A stretch of 42,421 nt of DNA, from positions 1-42,421 of the forward strand of contig CAJQPC010000280.1 in the NCBI GenBank assembly GCA_905480105.1, given 5' to 3'. Within the stretch, counting starts at the first letter, position 1, and each line of letters begins with the position of its first letter. This DNA comes from an uncultured bacterium (GTDB lineage Bacteria; Myxococcota_A; UBA796; CAJQPC01). The position numbers and the translations under genes were made by a program. Below are positions 15,455 through 24,584 of the stretch, piece by piece. Under the pieces are notes generated by a model. That model had not been told where the DNA came from, made no database searches, and saw nothing but the letters and a program-made list of their open reading frames with translations.

Positions 15455-17353
15455 CTACCAACCGTAGGAATCGCTGGCACATACATCTACGCCCGTAAAG
15501 GCCACCTGCCCGATGGACTCAGGCTGCTCATCATCCAGGTTTGCAATCGAGATACCGGCGTTGCTAATGGCGTATGCGTAGTTCTCGATGACCACCGAGC
15601 GACGAAAGCCGCTGCACCAAGTGTTCTCTTCAGTACCGGTCAGCAAGCTGTCCTGGTTGATACGGCCAAGCTCAGCGAGCTCTTGGTCGATCTCGGCCTG
15701 GATCAAGAGCAGCTCGCTGCTATTGGATGAGTCCGTGTTGGCCGGCATCAGCAGCACACCCTCTGGGGCGTAGTAGTTAAAGGCCAGGTGCTCGTACTGG
15801 GCCTCCGAACCATAGGCATCTTCGATCTGCAGGCGACTGGCCAAGGTGGGGTCGCTCAAATCGGAGACGTCGAAGATGCTGACGGAGAGGTTGGTCTCCC
15901 AGCCGTCATCGGTGGCCTCCATGCCCACGGCCAACAAGTGTCCGTCTCCCATGGGGTGCATGTAGTTGCTAAAGCCCGTGACCTTGAGCTCCCCCATCAA
16001 CTGGGGGTCCTCAGGGTCGCTTAGGTCGAAAGTGAACAAGGGATCGATCTGCTCAAAGGTCACCACATAGCCATCGTCTCCCTCAAAGCGAACGGAGTAG
16101 ATCTCCTCGCCGGGAGCCAGATCCGTGACCTCGCCGACGATCTCCATGCTGTCGTCCAACACGTAGAGCCCCGTGCTGCTGTCTCTGTCACCTTCCGAGG
16201 TGGTGGCGACCCGCAAGTGTCCATCGTGCTCGTCCAGGGAGAACTGGTTGAGTACCCAGCCTGGGACCTTGCCGCTGCCCATGTAGTCCGGAGCCGCTTG
16301 ACCGCCGGAGATGTCGAAGCGGTGCACGATGGTTTCAATGCGGTTGTCGTAGCTCTGCCAAGGGCCGTCAGAGGCCTCCGAGCCCACCACGTAGATGTTG
16401 TTGGCGTTGGCATAGACTGCGTCGATACTAGACAACACACTGGTCCCTTGGAACTCCGAGGAAACGTCCTTCAGGTCCAGGGATTCCACGTTGACCATCC
16501 AGTTTCCAGAGGAGCGGTCGCTGTAGAAGACGCTCTCGCAGTCTGAGACATCGGAGTCTCCCACCGCCCAGCCGTCGCCGGTCCGCAGGTTGTCAAAGCG
16601 GCCCGGCAGCCAGTCTGCCAAGACGGAGTCCTTCACAGCACGGATGCCCTTTTCCTTGTTGTCGAAATTCCAGACGTAGCGACTGGTGCCCAAATCGGCG
16701 TAGCTGACGACGTAGAGGGTGTCCCCGACAATCCGTGAGTCCTTGAGACTGCCCTGGGTATAGACCTCGCGGAGCACGACGGGCGCCGTGACATCCCGGA
16801 CGTCGATGATGGTGATCTTGACCTGGGGGTCATCCCCTCCGAGCCTATCGGAGGACCCCCCAGAAAGAGGCTGAGGTGCCTGGTACGTGGGCTGAGTGAG
16901 CACCACCAGCTCGTCGGAATCCTTGCGCAAGTACATACCCAGCGCCCGGCCTTCCAGGGGCAGCTGAGACTGAACCGAAGCATCCTCGACAGGCCACGCC
17001 TTGGTGACCATCAGGTGGTCGCCGGCGAGCACATAGATGTGGGTGCCGTCGGTCTCCATCAGGTCCGCCTCGTCCACACCCAAGACCTGGGTGTTGGTGT
17101 CGGAGTAGCTGCGGTCTCCTCCATCGCTTTCGGCCGTGGCGGCCATGTCTCCGCCGGCGGTGTTGGACATCTCGTAGCTGCGCCCGAAGCCGATACCGCC
17201 TGCTCCCCAGGAGTGCGCCCAGCGGATCTCTTCGATCGCCTGGTCTTTCAGCGTCTTCTCGAGAGCATCGCAGGACTTGAAGGACTGCAGGTCCGCTTGA
17301 GGGTCGCGCAAGTTGCAGCCTGTGAGGGCCAGTGTGATGAGCAGTGTGGGCAT
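15455..17353 (-). CDS. Lipoprotein with secreted beta-propeller domain
   Basis: 632 residues from the ATG at 17353, which has GAGG five bases upstream. The leader MPTLLITLALTGC has a lipobox Cys at 13. The core matches the 'beta propeller domain' family of secreted bacterial and archaeal proteins (the family known as Beta_propel, PF09826): TNTQVLGVDEADLMETDG at about 86-103, then repeated blades such as KITIIDVRDVTAPVVLREVY, LLAVGMEATDDGWETNLSVS and IFDVSDLSDPTLASRLQIED. The biochemical role of the family is not established; it is thought to be an extracellular binding or scaffold protein. A longer frame exists upstream but would give a hydrophilic leader. It ends just before the hairpin. Confidence 0.85.
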   Translation of the reverse strand: MPTLLITLALTGCNLRDPQADLQSFKSCDALEKTLKDQAIEEIRWAHSWGAGGIGFGRSYEMSNTAGGDMAATAESDGGDRSYSDTNTQVLGVDEADLMETDGTHIYVLAGDHLMVTKAWPVEDASVQSQLPLEGRALGMYLRKDSDELVVLTQPTYQAPQPLSGGSSDRLGGDDPQVKITIIDVRDVTAPVVLREVYTQGSLKDSRIVGDTLYVVSYADLGTSRYVWNFDNKEKGIRAVKDSVLADWLPGRFDNLRTGDGWAVGDSDVSDCESVFYSDRSSGNWMVNVESLDLKDVSSEFQGTSVLSSIDAVYANANNIYVVGSEASDGPWQSYDNRIETIVHRFDISGGQAAPDYMGSGKVPGWVLNQFSLDEHDGHLRVATTSEGDRDSSTGLYVLDDSMEIVGEVTDLAPGEEIYSVRFEGDDGYVVTFEQIDPLFTFDLSDPEDPQLMGELKVTGFSNYMHPMGDGHLLAVGMEATDDGWETNLSVSIFDVSDLSDPTLASRLQIEDAYGSEAQYEHLAFNYYAPEGVLLMPANTDSSNSSELLLIQAEIDQELAELGRINQDSLLTGTEENTWCSGFRRSVVIENYAYAISNAGISIANLDDEQPESIGQVAFTGVDVCASDSYGW

Positions 17354-17474
17354 GATGTCCTCGGGATTGAATGATGCTATCCGAAGTCTAAGCAAGGTGC
17401 GTGCCAAGCTACAGAAACACCAGATTTCGGACAGTTAGAGATCCCGATTTCCTCCAACCGTGACAACGCTGTCC

Positions 17475-18092
17475 CTATTTCTTGCCACGTCGGGTGTATG
17501 GACCCTTGCGAAGAGCCAGATCTACGCCCAGGCTCATAGCAGGCGGCAGCCCACGGCTGGATTGCCCCATCAGGTCCAGCGAGGTCCCCAAGAATACCGG
17601 CCCCAAGGCCCACTGGGCGCGCACAAAGCCGCCCAGATAGAGTTCCAAGTGGCCCGTCGAGCCTGTACCCAAGGCTACGAAGGTGGTTCTGCCCATTGGG
17701 GTCAGTCCCAGGCTGAGGCGGTGGCCCTGGCCAATTCCCCTCTCAGCACGCAGGGGCGCGCGCACATCAAGCACTCCACCAATCGGCAACGCCAAGCCTC
17801 CCACGCCTGGAGCCACTGCAAGGTCCCAGCCCTGGGTCTGAAGGAAACGGTAGCGCAGGTCGGCCTGCACACCGCCCAAGTAGAGCCGGACCCCAAGGTC
17901 GGTGTTCGGCCGCAGGCCAACGCGCATGGCCAGATCTGCCTGAGGCACAGGAATCCAGGTGGCGCTGGAGACGCTGTTGCTTCCTACCTGAAGACTTCCC
18001 GCAGCGGCTACCTGAACCACACCCGGGTCTAAAGTGGTCGCCCCATCCAGGGTCGAAAGGGTGGTGCAGGCAAAGAAAAGACCGACAATCAC
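17475..18092 (-). CDS. Barrel-like envelope protein, possible lipoprotein
   Basis: 205 residues from the GTG at 18092, which overlaps the upstream stop in a GTGA arrangement. The leader MIVGLFFAC may be a very short lipoprotein signal, although FFAC is an imperfect lipobox. The rest alternates glycine-rich hydrophobic strands (VQADLRYRFLQTQGWDLAVA; LELYLGGFVRAQWALGPVFL), as in small outer-membrane beta-barrels. The frame extends upstream to 18152 but would overlap the previous gene by over 60 bases and give a basic, non-leader N-terminus. It is last in a three-gene unit with the metalloprotease. No specific family is recognised. Confidence 0.65.
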   Translation of the reverse strand: MIVGLFFACTTLSTLDGATTLDPGVVQVAAAGSLQVGSNSVSSATWIPVPQADLAMRVGLRPNTDLGVRLYLGGVQADLRYRFLQTQGWDLAVAPGVGGLALPIGGVLDVRAPLRAERGIGQGHRLSLGLTPMGRTTFVALGTGSTGHLELYLGGFVRAQWALGPVFLGTSLDLMGQSSRGLPPAMSLGVDLALRKGPYTRRGKK

Positions 18093-18532
18093 CAGCGTAC
18101 CCCCACGCTCAACCCCAAATCCACGTCCCCGCTGCGACCGCGCTGCGTCCAACCCATCGTCCCGGAGATCTGTGCCCTTTCTCCCAAGTCGCGGGACAGG
18201 TCACCTTTCGCGCGCCAAGCCACCCGCGCCAAAGGTCCTGCATCAGCGTGCATGAAGACCACCGCCGGCCCAGTGTAAAAGCCCACCCGCGCCTGCTCTC
18301 CAAAACTCAACCCGGCGAGCGCTGCAGGGCGCAGGTACAGGCTTCGTTGGTTTAGCCCCAAGACGTCTTCCGTCCAGGTGCTGGCCAAGACTTCTCCCTG
18401 AAAGACCAGCGTTCCAGCACCCCCATGTAGGACGAGTTGGACGCTGGGGTGAATTCGATGTGCCCCCGAACTGGAGCGAAGACCCACCACCCCCAAGCCC
18501 CCATTCAGGGCCAAAAAGCTCAGAATGCTCAT
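18089..18532 (-). CDS. Small barrel-like envelope protein
   Basis: 147 residues from the ATG at 18532, which overlaps the metalloprotease stop (ATGA). The N-terminus MSILSFLALNGGLGVVGLRS could be a weak uncharged signal. The body alternates short beta strands (YLRPAALAGLSFGEQARVGF; ISGTMGWTQRG) and ends in SVGVRW. A C-terminal aromatic residue is typical of outer-membrane beta-barrels recognised by BamA. It shows general likeness to its downstream neighbour in strand pattern and may be a distant paralogue or a partner. Function is unknown. Confidence 0.6.
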   Translation of the reverse strand: MSILSFLALNGGLGVVGLRSSSGAHRIHPSVQLVLHGGAGTLVFQGEVLASTWTEDVLGLNQRSLYLRPAALAGLSFGEQARVGFYTGPAVVFMHADAGPLARVAWRAKGDLSRDLGERAQISGTMGWTQRGRSGDVDLGLSVGVRW

Positions 18533-19563
18533 GGACAGGCCTCCACAGTGTGCACGCCTGCGAAGCGGTTCTCGACAGCCAAACATGCGGCCTGTTGTTG
18601 CTGGGAATCCCCAAGCGCGACCAACTGGTCCAGGTAGCGGTAGGCCACCATCGCGTCGTCTGCATCCGCCTCGGCCAATGCCCAGGCCCGCAAGGCATCG
18701 CAAACCAGCAGCAGAGTTTCGTTCACATCGCCTGTTTCTAGCCGGATGTCCCAGACCGTCGCCGCGAACACCGACCCGAGAGCGTAAGGGTCATAGCTCT
18801 CAACCTCCAACTCCGGCCGGGAGCTCACGGACTCGGCAGTGATGGTGCTCTCCAGATCCCGCGAGAGCAGGTTCAAACTGGGCATGATGAAACGGGGGTC
18901 GCCGGTGACCAGGCCCCCCAGCATGTCTGCGAAGCCTTCATCCAGGCTGGAGACACCGTCGGCGCCGCTATGACCTGGAGGAAACAGCTTGGCGGCGTAG
19001 GGGTCGCCGGCGGTGAGCAAGTGAAAAACACCATGCCCGGTCTCATGGGCGACCACGCCGGCATTTGCAGCCAGAGGAACCTGCTTGTCGCTCAGATCGG
19101 AGAGCAGGATGAAGGTGTTGGCCGAGGGGGCGTAGGCTGCATTTTCCACTGGAAGCAGGGCCAGGCCAATGTCCGGGATCGCTGGAGTGACCGCCATGTT
19201 CACTGGAAAGAGCGGCTCAACAGCCACGCCCACTCCCAGCAAGGCATCACGGGTGTCCTGAAGGTGACCGTAGAAGCTGTACATGATGAGCCCGTCCAGG
19301 TCGATGGGCTCCGCCACGCCATCGTCGACCACAGCTAAAACCTCAATTCCGCGGCCCCCGCGGTACTCCAGGCCACCGTCAATCAGGGACAGCGCGAGCA
19401 CCCCACCAGCACGCACATCGCCCAACTGACCGTGCATGCGCAGGGGGTCCTCTAAACTGTCTATGGGCCGAGGCTTGACCGTGTAGCTTCCGTCATCCTG
19501 CACCTGAAAGGCAACAAAACGGTCCGCGTCGATCGAGCAACCCAAAAGCAACATCCACGTCAT
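18529..19563 (-). CDS. Zinc metalloprotease (HExxH) lipoprotein
   Basis: 344 residues from the ATG at 19563, which has GGAG six bases upstream. The leader MTWMLLLGC is only eight residues before the lipobox Cys. The zinc site is HETGH (173-177), with a likely third ligand Glu209 in LDEGFADMLGG about 31 residues later, the arrangement of thermolysin/fungalysin-type gluzincins. The preceding text AANAGVVAHETGHGVFHLL resembles these families, but the protein is shorter and lacks an obvious prodomain. It is predicted to be anchored on the outside of a membrane, cutting extracellular or envelope proteins. It leads a coupled trio with two barrel-like proteins, which may be a pore, an inhibitor or substrates. 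Confidence 0.8.
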   Translation of the reverse strand: MTWMLLLGCSIDADRFVAFQVQDDGSYTVKPRPIDSLEDPLRMHGQLGDVRAGGVLALSLIDGGLEYRGGRGIEVLAVVDDGVAEPIDLDGLIMYSFYGHLQDTRDALLGVGVAVEPLFPVNMAVTPAIPDIGLALLPVENAAYAPSANTFILLSDLSDKQVPLAANAGVVAHETGHGVFHLLTAGDPYAAKLFPPGHSGADGVSSLDEGFADMLGGLVTGDPRFIMPSLNLLSRDLESTITAESVSSRPELEVESYDPYALGSVFAATVWDIRLETGDVNETLLLVCDALRAWALAEADADDAMVAYRYLDQLVALGDSQQQQAACLAVENRFAGVHTVEACP

Positions 19564-19746
19564 TGCCTTCTCCAAGCAGAGTGACCTGGTCGCCGCGGAT
19601 CTAAAAAGCGGCCGGGCCAACTCCGTAGTACTCATGCATGGCCACGTCCATCAGCCGGACTCTGTTTGCGCTTCTAGCGCGACCACGAAACAAAAAGCAC
19701 TTGGACCCACAAGCCTCCACATGGCTGTTCAGGATACTGTCGTGAG
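19564..19746. other. Divergent intergenic region (183 bases)
   Basis: It separates the metalloprotease unit (minus) from glucokinase (plus), so both promoters should lie here. I find no convincing -35/-10 pair on either strand. It holds a short inverted repeat GCGCT-tct-AGCGC at 19668-19680 and an A-rich patch near 19687-19697. No small gene is evident. Confidence 0.4.
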
Positions 19747-20664
19747 ATGCGAGTTCTGGCAGCGGACATTGGCGGAAGCAACACTCGGCTTCAGATCTTA
19801 GATAGGTTCGGAGCGGTAGAGACCCTGCGGATCTCCACCGAAGGCCCTTCCCTGTCTCAGGCCATCAAGCCCCATGCGTCCTCTTTCGTCGGGCTGACCG
19901 GGGCGGTCCTTGCAATTGCCGGACCGGTTCTGGCACAAAAAGCCAAGCTCACCAACTACCACTGGCAGGTCGACGCGGCCTCGCTGAGCCTTGCCTTGGG
20001 ATGCCCAGTACGCCTCATCAACGACTTTGAGGCGGCAGCACTCGGCGTGAGCGTCTTGCCTCAGAGCGCCACAGAACACCTGAGTGGTCCAGCGCCGGAC
20101 CCCAATGGCTTGGCGGTGGTCTTGGGACCAGGCACGGGTCTTGGACAAGCACTGCTTCTGCCTGGAAACCCACGGCATGTACACCCGACAGAAGGCGGCC
20201 ACGTCGATCTCGCCCCCAACTGCCCGACCCAGGCCCGGATCTGGTCCTGGCTGTTTGAGAAGCACGGCCACGTCAGTGCCGAGCGCGTTCTGTCCGGCGC
20301 CGGCCTGCTGTCGCTTCAGCATTTTTTCGCCAAGGAGATGGGTGAAGCCCCGCTGGAGCGCCCGGCCCAGGTCAGTGGTTCTCAGACCCCATCAGCCCGG
20401 GCAGCGCTGACGCACTTTGTCCAATTCTTAGGTGCCCACGCCGGCAACATGGCGCTGGCGCTTACCCCTTCCGGCGGCGTCTGGATCGCCGGCGGTATCG
20501 CGCCCCGCCTCCCCATCAACGAACTGGGCTTGGTCGCCGCATTCCACAACAAGGGCCGCCTATCTCCAGCGTGTGCACAGACGCCCTTGATGCTGGTCCT
20601 GGACTCAGATCTCGGCCTTCTCGGGGCAGCGGCCTTGGCCCGGCGGCTCTACGGCGGCGTGTAA
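19747..20664 (+). CDS. glk: Glucokinase (Glk family)
   Basis: 305-residue cytoplasmic enzyme that phosphorylates glucose to glucose 6-phosphate with ATP. The N-terminal phosphate loop ADIGGSNTRL, the sugar-binding NDFEAAALG, the second phosphate loop GPGTGLGQALLL and EGGHVDLAP are the pattern of the proteobacterial Glk family rather than ROK kinases. The length is slightly short (about 320 is usual). It begins a two-gene unit, one base before the phosphopantetheinyl transferase, with no obvious functional link. Confidence 0.9.
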   Translation: MRVLAADIGGSNTRLQILDRFGAVETLRISTEGPSLSQAIKPHASSFVGLTGAVLAIAGPVLAQKAKLTNYHWQVDAASLSLALGCPVRLINDFEAAALGVSVLPQSATEHLSGPAPDPNGLAVVLGPGTGLGQALLLPGNPRHVHPTEGGHVDLAPNCPTQARIWSWLFEKHGHVSAERVLSGAGLLSLQHFFAKEMGEAPLERPAQVSGSQTPSARAALTHFVQFLGAHAGNMALALTPSGGVWIAGGIAPRLPINELGLVAAFHNKGRLSPACAQTPLMLVLDSDLGLLGAAALARRLYGGV

Positions 20665-20665
20665 G

Positions 20666-21418
20666 ATGGCCACCATGATCCCCTTCTCCACTGCGTTCAC
20701 CCAGGCGGTCCAGTTTGGACTGCTGACCGCGGTTCACCTGCCGGATGATCCCAGCCCGGTACCCGAGAAGGTTCTGGCCCGACTCCCCAAGGCTGAACTC
20801 GCATATGCTCAAACCTTAAGGGGCTACAGGCAAGTCTCTTTCGTTGGCGGCCGATTGGCCTTGCACGAAACTTTAGGGCAGCTTCGCATGCCCAATGACC
20901 CCGTCTTGAATGATGCCCACGGCTGCCCAGTCATGCCAGCCGGTATGACAGGTTCGATTAGCCACAAGCGCACCCTGGCCGTTGCCATAGTCGCTCGCTC
21001 CCGGCATGGTCAGCTGGGGTTGGATTTAGAGGATCTGAACCCCGCGCGAATGCATGTCGCCGAAAAGGTGCTGCGCCCCGAGGAGCTTAAAGAGCTTCTT
21101 GAGTTGCCCCCCGAGCGGCAGTGGACCAGCCTGCTGCTGCGCTTCTCCCTGAAGGAGGCCGTCTACAAGGTCTTGAATCCAACCCTGCGGCGCTACATCG
21201 ACTTCCAAGAAGCCAGAATTCACCTGGACCTGGACCTGACTGCAAGCGTAGACCTGTACCTCAAGGACCCGAAAGAACCAAGTTTCTCCTTGGATGGGCG
21301 ATATCAGTGGATGGATGGTCGGGTGTTGACCATGATGCGCTTGCGCCCGGACGCCCACTCCGGCTTGCCTTTGAACGGAAACAAGGGCCGCCTCAAGGGC
21401 TCCACCGAGGCTCTCTGA
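20666..21418 (+). CDS. 4'-phosphopantetheinyl transferase (EntD/Sfp type)
   Basis: 250 residues. This enzyme moves the phosphopantetheine arm from coenzyme A to a carrier-protein serine. Core motifs are MTGSISHKRTLAVAIVA (SHK at about 99-101), GLDLEDL with the metal-binding Asp120 and Glu122, and FSLKEAVYK with Glu164. This EntD-like arrangement usually serves siderophore, polyketide or non-ribosomal peptide synthases, but no such genes are in the window, so it may act in trans or serve fatty-acid ACP. It starts one base after the glk stop. Its last 26 bases overlap the convergent TPR gene. Confidence 0.88.
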   Translation: MATMIPFSTAFTQAVQFGLLTAVHLPDDPSPVPEKVLARLPKAELAYAQTLRGYRQVSFVGGRLALHETLGQLRMPNDPVLNDAHGCPVMPAGMTGSISHKRTLAVAIVARSRHGQLGLDLEDLNPARMHVAEKVLRPEELKELLELPPERQWTSLLLRFSLKEAVYKVLNPTLRRYIDFQEARIHLDLDLTASVDLYLKDPKEPSFSLDGRYQWMDGRVLTMMRLRPDAHSGLPLNGNKGRLKGSTEAL

Positions 21419-22427
21419 GGGCCAGTTCTGTCTCAAAGAGACGGACACCGCCGACCAAAATACGGCCATCCAGCAGAGCTACGACCAAACCCGTCGGCCC
21501 CACGTCAAAGGACACGGGAACCCCGTCCAATGTCTGCGCCTGGCCCTGATGTATCAGGGTGGTCTCGGGTCCTTCTCGCCCAGGCGTTCGGCGGAGGTAG
21601 CTGAGCCCTTCCCCGTCACAAACCGGCGCCTCAAGCTGCTCTCCTGGTCGCCCGTTTACCCGCTGCTCGACGCGATCCCCGCGCAGCTCAAAGATTCCGC
21701 TGGCACCCGAAAACAGAGGCTCCGATGGCGAAGCCCAAGTAGGCTGCGCGCAGCCTCGGCCCATCGAGCGCCGGGCGGGCTTGTCTCGAAGCCGCGCCGG
21801 CAGAGGCGGCGAGGTACTGGATGTTGTGGGCTGCATCAAACCCGTCGTCATGTCCAAACGCCAGGAAGACGACAGCGTCTCCACAGTCAAACTGCCTTCC
21901 CGGCTCTCCAGGACCTTGACTCCAAGCAGACGCTCAGGAACCTGACTGCGCACCACCAAGGCCAGGGAGAGCTCCGGACTGCCCCCGGCCAAATGCAGAT
22001 AGGCGGCCGCCTGGGCAGGCTTGCCCTGGTTGAAGGACAACAACCCCATCAGGGCCTGATGGGGCGCATAAACCACGCTGCGGGGATCCAGCTTTACGAC
22101 CTGTGAACCTTGTTCCCAAGCCCCCTGAAAGTCCCCCACGCAGGTCAAGGCCTGAGCCTGCCAAGCACGGAACTCAGCGGCGGGAACCCCCACTCCATCA
22201 CGGGCATAGAGCAGCTCAGCGGCGCGGCCGCACTGGCCATTGTCCATCTCGGCGCGCGCCAACCAGAAGGCCACGTCGTCATCCCAGGGACGCTGCTCCA
22301 ACAGGGCTCCCAGCTCAGGGCGTACATCTCGAGTCTGCTGGTGGTAGGCGTCAACAGCGTGCGCGAGCGCCACCCGAGATGGAGCAGCGCCAGCGTAGAG
22401 ACCCAGGCTCACTACGAGAAAAAGCAT
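21393..22427 (-). CDS. Secreted TPR protein of unknown function
   Basis: 344 residues from the ATG at 22427, with GAGGGG just upstream. An uncharged signal peptide MLFLVVSLGLYAGA precedes APSRV. Residues about 20-160 are TPR-like helical repeats (DDVAFWLARAEMDNGQCGRA; PHQALMGLLSFNQGKPAQAA). The C-terminal half has short beta repeats (FELRGDRVEQRVNG; LVVALLDGRILVGGVRLFE) like propeller blades. It lies 47 bases downstream of purH and may share its transcript. It overlaps the convergent transferase gene by 26 bases. It is probably a periplasmic binding or scaffold protein; no specific family is recognised. Confidence 0.7.
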   Translation of the reverse strand: MLFLVVSLGLYAGAAPSRVALAHAVDAYHQQTRDVRPELGALLEQRPWDDDVAFWLARAEMDNGQCGRAAELLYARDGVGVPAAEFRAWQAQALTCVGDFQGAWEQGSQVVKLDPRSVVYAPHQALMGLLSFNQGKPAQAAAYLHLAGGSPELSLALVVRSQVPERLLGVKVLESREGSLTVETLSSSWRLDMTTGLMQPTTSSTSPPLPARLRDKPARRSMGRGCAQPTWASPSEPLFSGASGIFELRGDRVEQRVNGRPGEQLEAPVCDGEGLSYLRRTPGREGPETTLIHQGQAQTLDGVPVSFDVGPTGLVVALLDGRILVGGVRLFETELALREPRWSP

Positions 22428-22474
22428 GTCCCCTCGCTAACCCTATGAGCAGGGAGAGGGACAGGACCCGACGC

Positions 22475-24013
22475 TCAGTGGCGGAAGTGTCGGGCGCCGG
22501 TCATCACCATCACCACGCCAGCGGCCTCGGCTGCTGCGACGACCTCCTCGTCCCGGATGGACCCACCCGGCTGGATGATGGCGGTAACCCCCGCCTGGAC
22601 CGCGGCTTGAATTCCATCTGCAAACGGGAAAAACGCGTCCGAGGCGAGCACCGAGCCCTGGGTCGGCCGCGTAGCCTTTCGAATCGCCAAGTGAACGCTG
22701 TCCACGCGGCTCATCTGTCCGGCACCTGTGCCGTTGAGCACGAGCCCCTCCCCTTCACTGCGGGCCAAAACGATGGCGTTGCTCTTGACGTTGCGGGCGA
22801 CCTTCCAGGCAAAGTTCAGTTCACGAACCTGCGCCGAAGTGGGCTGCTTGGAGGTGGCGACGGTCCAGTCCATCTGTGCGCCCACATCCCAATCTTGGAG
22901 CAACCAGCCACCCTGAACGCGGCGGCCGTCTGTGCCAGATGGCGCGGTGCTACTCCAGTCATGGGGCAGCTTCATCACGCGCAGCTTGGTGCGCTTGGCC
23001 AGAAGCGCAAGACCCTCCTCGTCAAATCCTGGCGCCGCGAGAACCTCAAAGAAGACGCGGCTCTGGCGAATGGCACGCACATCATCGACGCTCAGAGCTT
23101 TGTTGAAGGCCAGAATGCCACCGAAGGCCGAAACTGGGTCGCCGCTGAGGGCCATCCTAAAGGCCTGGGAAAGATCGCTGGGGTGAACGCCGACACCGCA
23201 AGCATTCATGTGCTTTACAACCACACAAGTAGGGTCCTCAAACTCAAAGGTGGTCCGAAGGGTGGCGTCCAGATCGGCCAGGTTGTTGAAGGAGAGTTCT
23301 CTTCCCTGGATTTGCTCGATGCGGGCCATGCTGCGACCCTGCGGATTGGGGTCCGCATAGAAGACGGCGCTTTGGTGTGGGTTCTCTCCGTAGCGCAACC
23401 CCTGCACCCGGCGCATCGGTATGGCCAGCTCCCTTGGCTCTGGCGCGGCGACTCTCTTGGCCAGCCAGGAGGAGATCAAGCCATCGTAGGCGGCGGTATG
23501 TTGAAAGGCTTTGACCGCCAGGTGCTGGCGCTGGGTGGCGGTAATCTGTGAGACTCCCTCTGAAAGCGACGGGTAGTCGCTCGGGTCAACCACGACGGTC
23601 ACCGATGCGTGGTTCTTGGCTGCGGAGCGCACCATGGAAGGGCCACCGATATCGATCTGCTCAACGGCCTCGCACAAAGGGGCGCCACCGCTGATGGTGC
23701 GCTCAAAAGGGTAAAGATTGCAGGCAACCACCTCGATCCAGCGCACGCCGTTGTCCTGGGCCTCCGCCTCGTCCTGACCTCGGCGACCCAGGATTCCTCC
23801 GTGGATCTTGGGGTGCAGTGTCTTGACGCGACCGCCAAAAATTTCCGGGGCTCCGGTGAAGTCACTCACTTTCGTCACGGGGACCCCACCAGCAATCAAG
23901 GCCTTGGCGGTACCACCAGTCGACAGGATCTCAAAACCCTGTTCAACGAGGGCTTGACCCAGCTCGACAATGCCGGTTTTGTCGCTGACTGAGAGAAGGG
24001 CGAGACGGGACAT
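22475..24013 (-). CDS. purH: PurH, AICAR formyltransferase / IMP cyclohydrolase
   Basis: 512-residue bifunctional enzyme for the last two steps of IMP synthesis. The N-terminal MGS-like cyclohydrolase domain includes [44 protein letters not shown] and [19 protein letters not shown]. The C-terminal formyltransferase domain includes [41 protein letters not shown] and the terminal GARHFRH. I use the ATG at 24013, with GGAG six bases upstream, rather than a TTG at 24025. It is a stand-alone gene here, not in a pur cluster. About 120 bases upstream hold no clear promoter. Confidence 0.97.
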   Translation of the reverse strand: MSRLALLSVSDKTGIVELGQALVEQGFEILSTGGTAKALIAGGVPVTKVSDFTGAPEIFGGRVKTLHPKIHGGILGRRGQDEAEAQDNGVRWIEVVACNLYPFERTISGGAPLCEAVEQIDIGGPSMVRSAAKNHASVTVVVDPSDYPSLSEGVSQITATQRQHLAVKAFQHTAAYDGLISSWLAKRVAAPEPRELAIPMRRVQGLRYGENPHQSAVFYADPNPQGRSMARIEQIQGRELSFNNLADLDATLRTTFEFEDPTCVVVKHMNACGVGVHPSDLSQAFRMALSGDPVSAFGGILAFNKALSVDDVRAIRQSRVFFEVLAAPGFDEEGLALLAKRTKLRVMKLPHDWSSTAPSGTDGRRVQGGWLLQDWDVGAQMDWTVATSKQPTSAQVRELNFAWKVARNVKSNAIVLARSEGEGLVLNGTGAGQMSRVDSVHLAIRKATRPTQGSVLASDAFFPFADGIQAAVQAGVTAIIQPGGSIRDEEVVAAAEAAGVVMVMTGARHFRH

Positions 24014-24134
24014 GGACGGCTCCAACTGATTAGGGGGCTGGCCTAACCACGGCTCTCAGATAGGGGACCGGTGGTTGCCCGATGGTTGCAGTGGGCCCCT
24101 CTTGGTGGCGCCTCTGTGTCAGCAGGTGCTTCAG

Positions 24135-24584
24135 CTACTCGCCCGTTGGCGCGGACTCCAGCGGCATGAAGCTCATGACCGTCACCTCGTGAGGGCCGCT
24201 GGCAAAACCCAGGATCATCATAGATTGTCCCACGTATGGCTCTAAGACTTCGACCCCTGGGCCCACCATCACCAAGCGCATGCCGGAGCCGCGCAAAATG
24301 AGATCGAGCTTGTCCCCATTCAGCCGGAGAACCCCGACAAAGGGCGTTGAGCCATCCTGAGCCGCGACGACTTTGTAGTCCTGGACTCGCAGCGCGCGCC
24401 CACGACGCATACCGTCCACGGAGACCGTGCAGGCGTCCATGGCCCGCAGCGCCAGCATCTCCCCCTCCAGCTGGAGCTCGTAATCTCGCTCATCACTGTG
24501 TAGCAAAGCACGGTCTGGGGTGATCTCCACGACTCCCTGAGTCTGCAGCGTCGCGCAGGCCAGCATCAGGCTTAGGCCGACCAC
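24135..24584 (-). CDS. Small putative lipoprotein of unknown function
   Basis: 149 residues from a GTG at 24584. The codon immediately upstream in frame is TGA, so the leader is fixed: MVGLSLMLAC, nine uncharged residues before a possible lipobox Cys (MLAC is not ideal). The mature part is all-beta in appearance (DYELQLEGEMLALRAMD; GSGMRLVMVGPGVEVLEPYV), suggesting a small beta-sandwich. It overlaps the end of the upstream 391-residue gene by 13 bases, so the two are coupled. No family is recognised. Confidence 0.65.
   Translation of the reverse strand: MVGLSLMLACATLQTQGVVEITPDRALLHSDERDYELQLEGEMLALRAMDACTVSVDGMRRGRALRVQDYKVVAAQDGSTPFVGVLRLNGDKLDLILRGSGMRLVMVGPGVEVLEPYVGQSMMILGFASGPHEVTVMSFMPLESAPTGE

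Noticed and set aside
22103..23551. Long plus-strand open frame of about 480 codons opposite purH
   Set aside because: It lies antisense to a perfectly conserved purH and its translation is low-complexity, Arg/Gly/His-rich with no family likeness; it is a codon-bias shadow.
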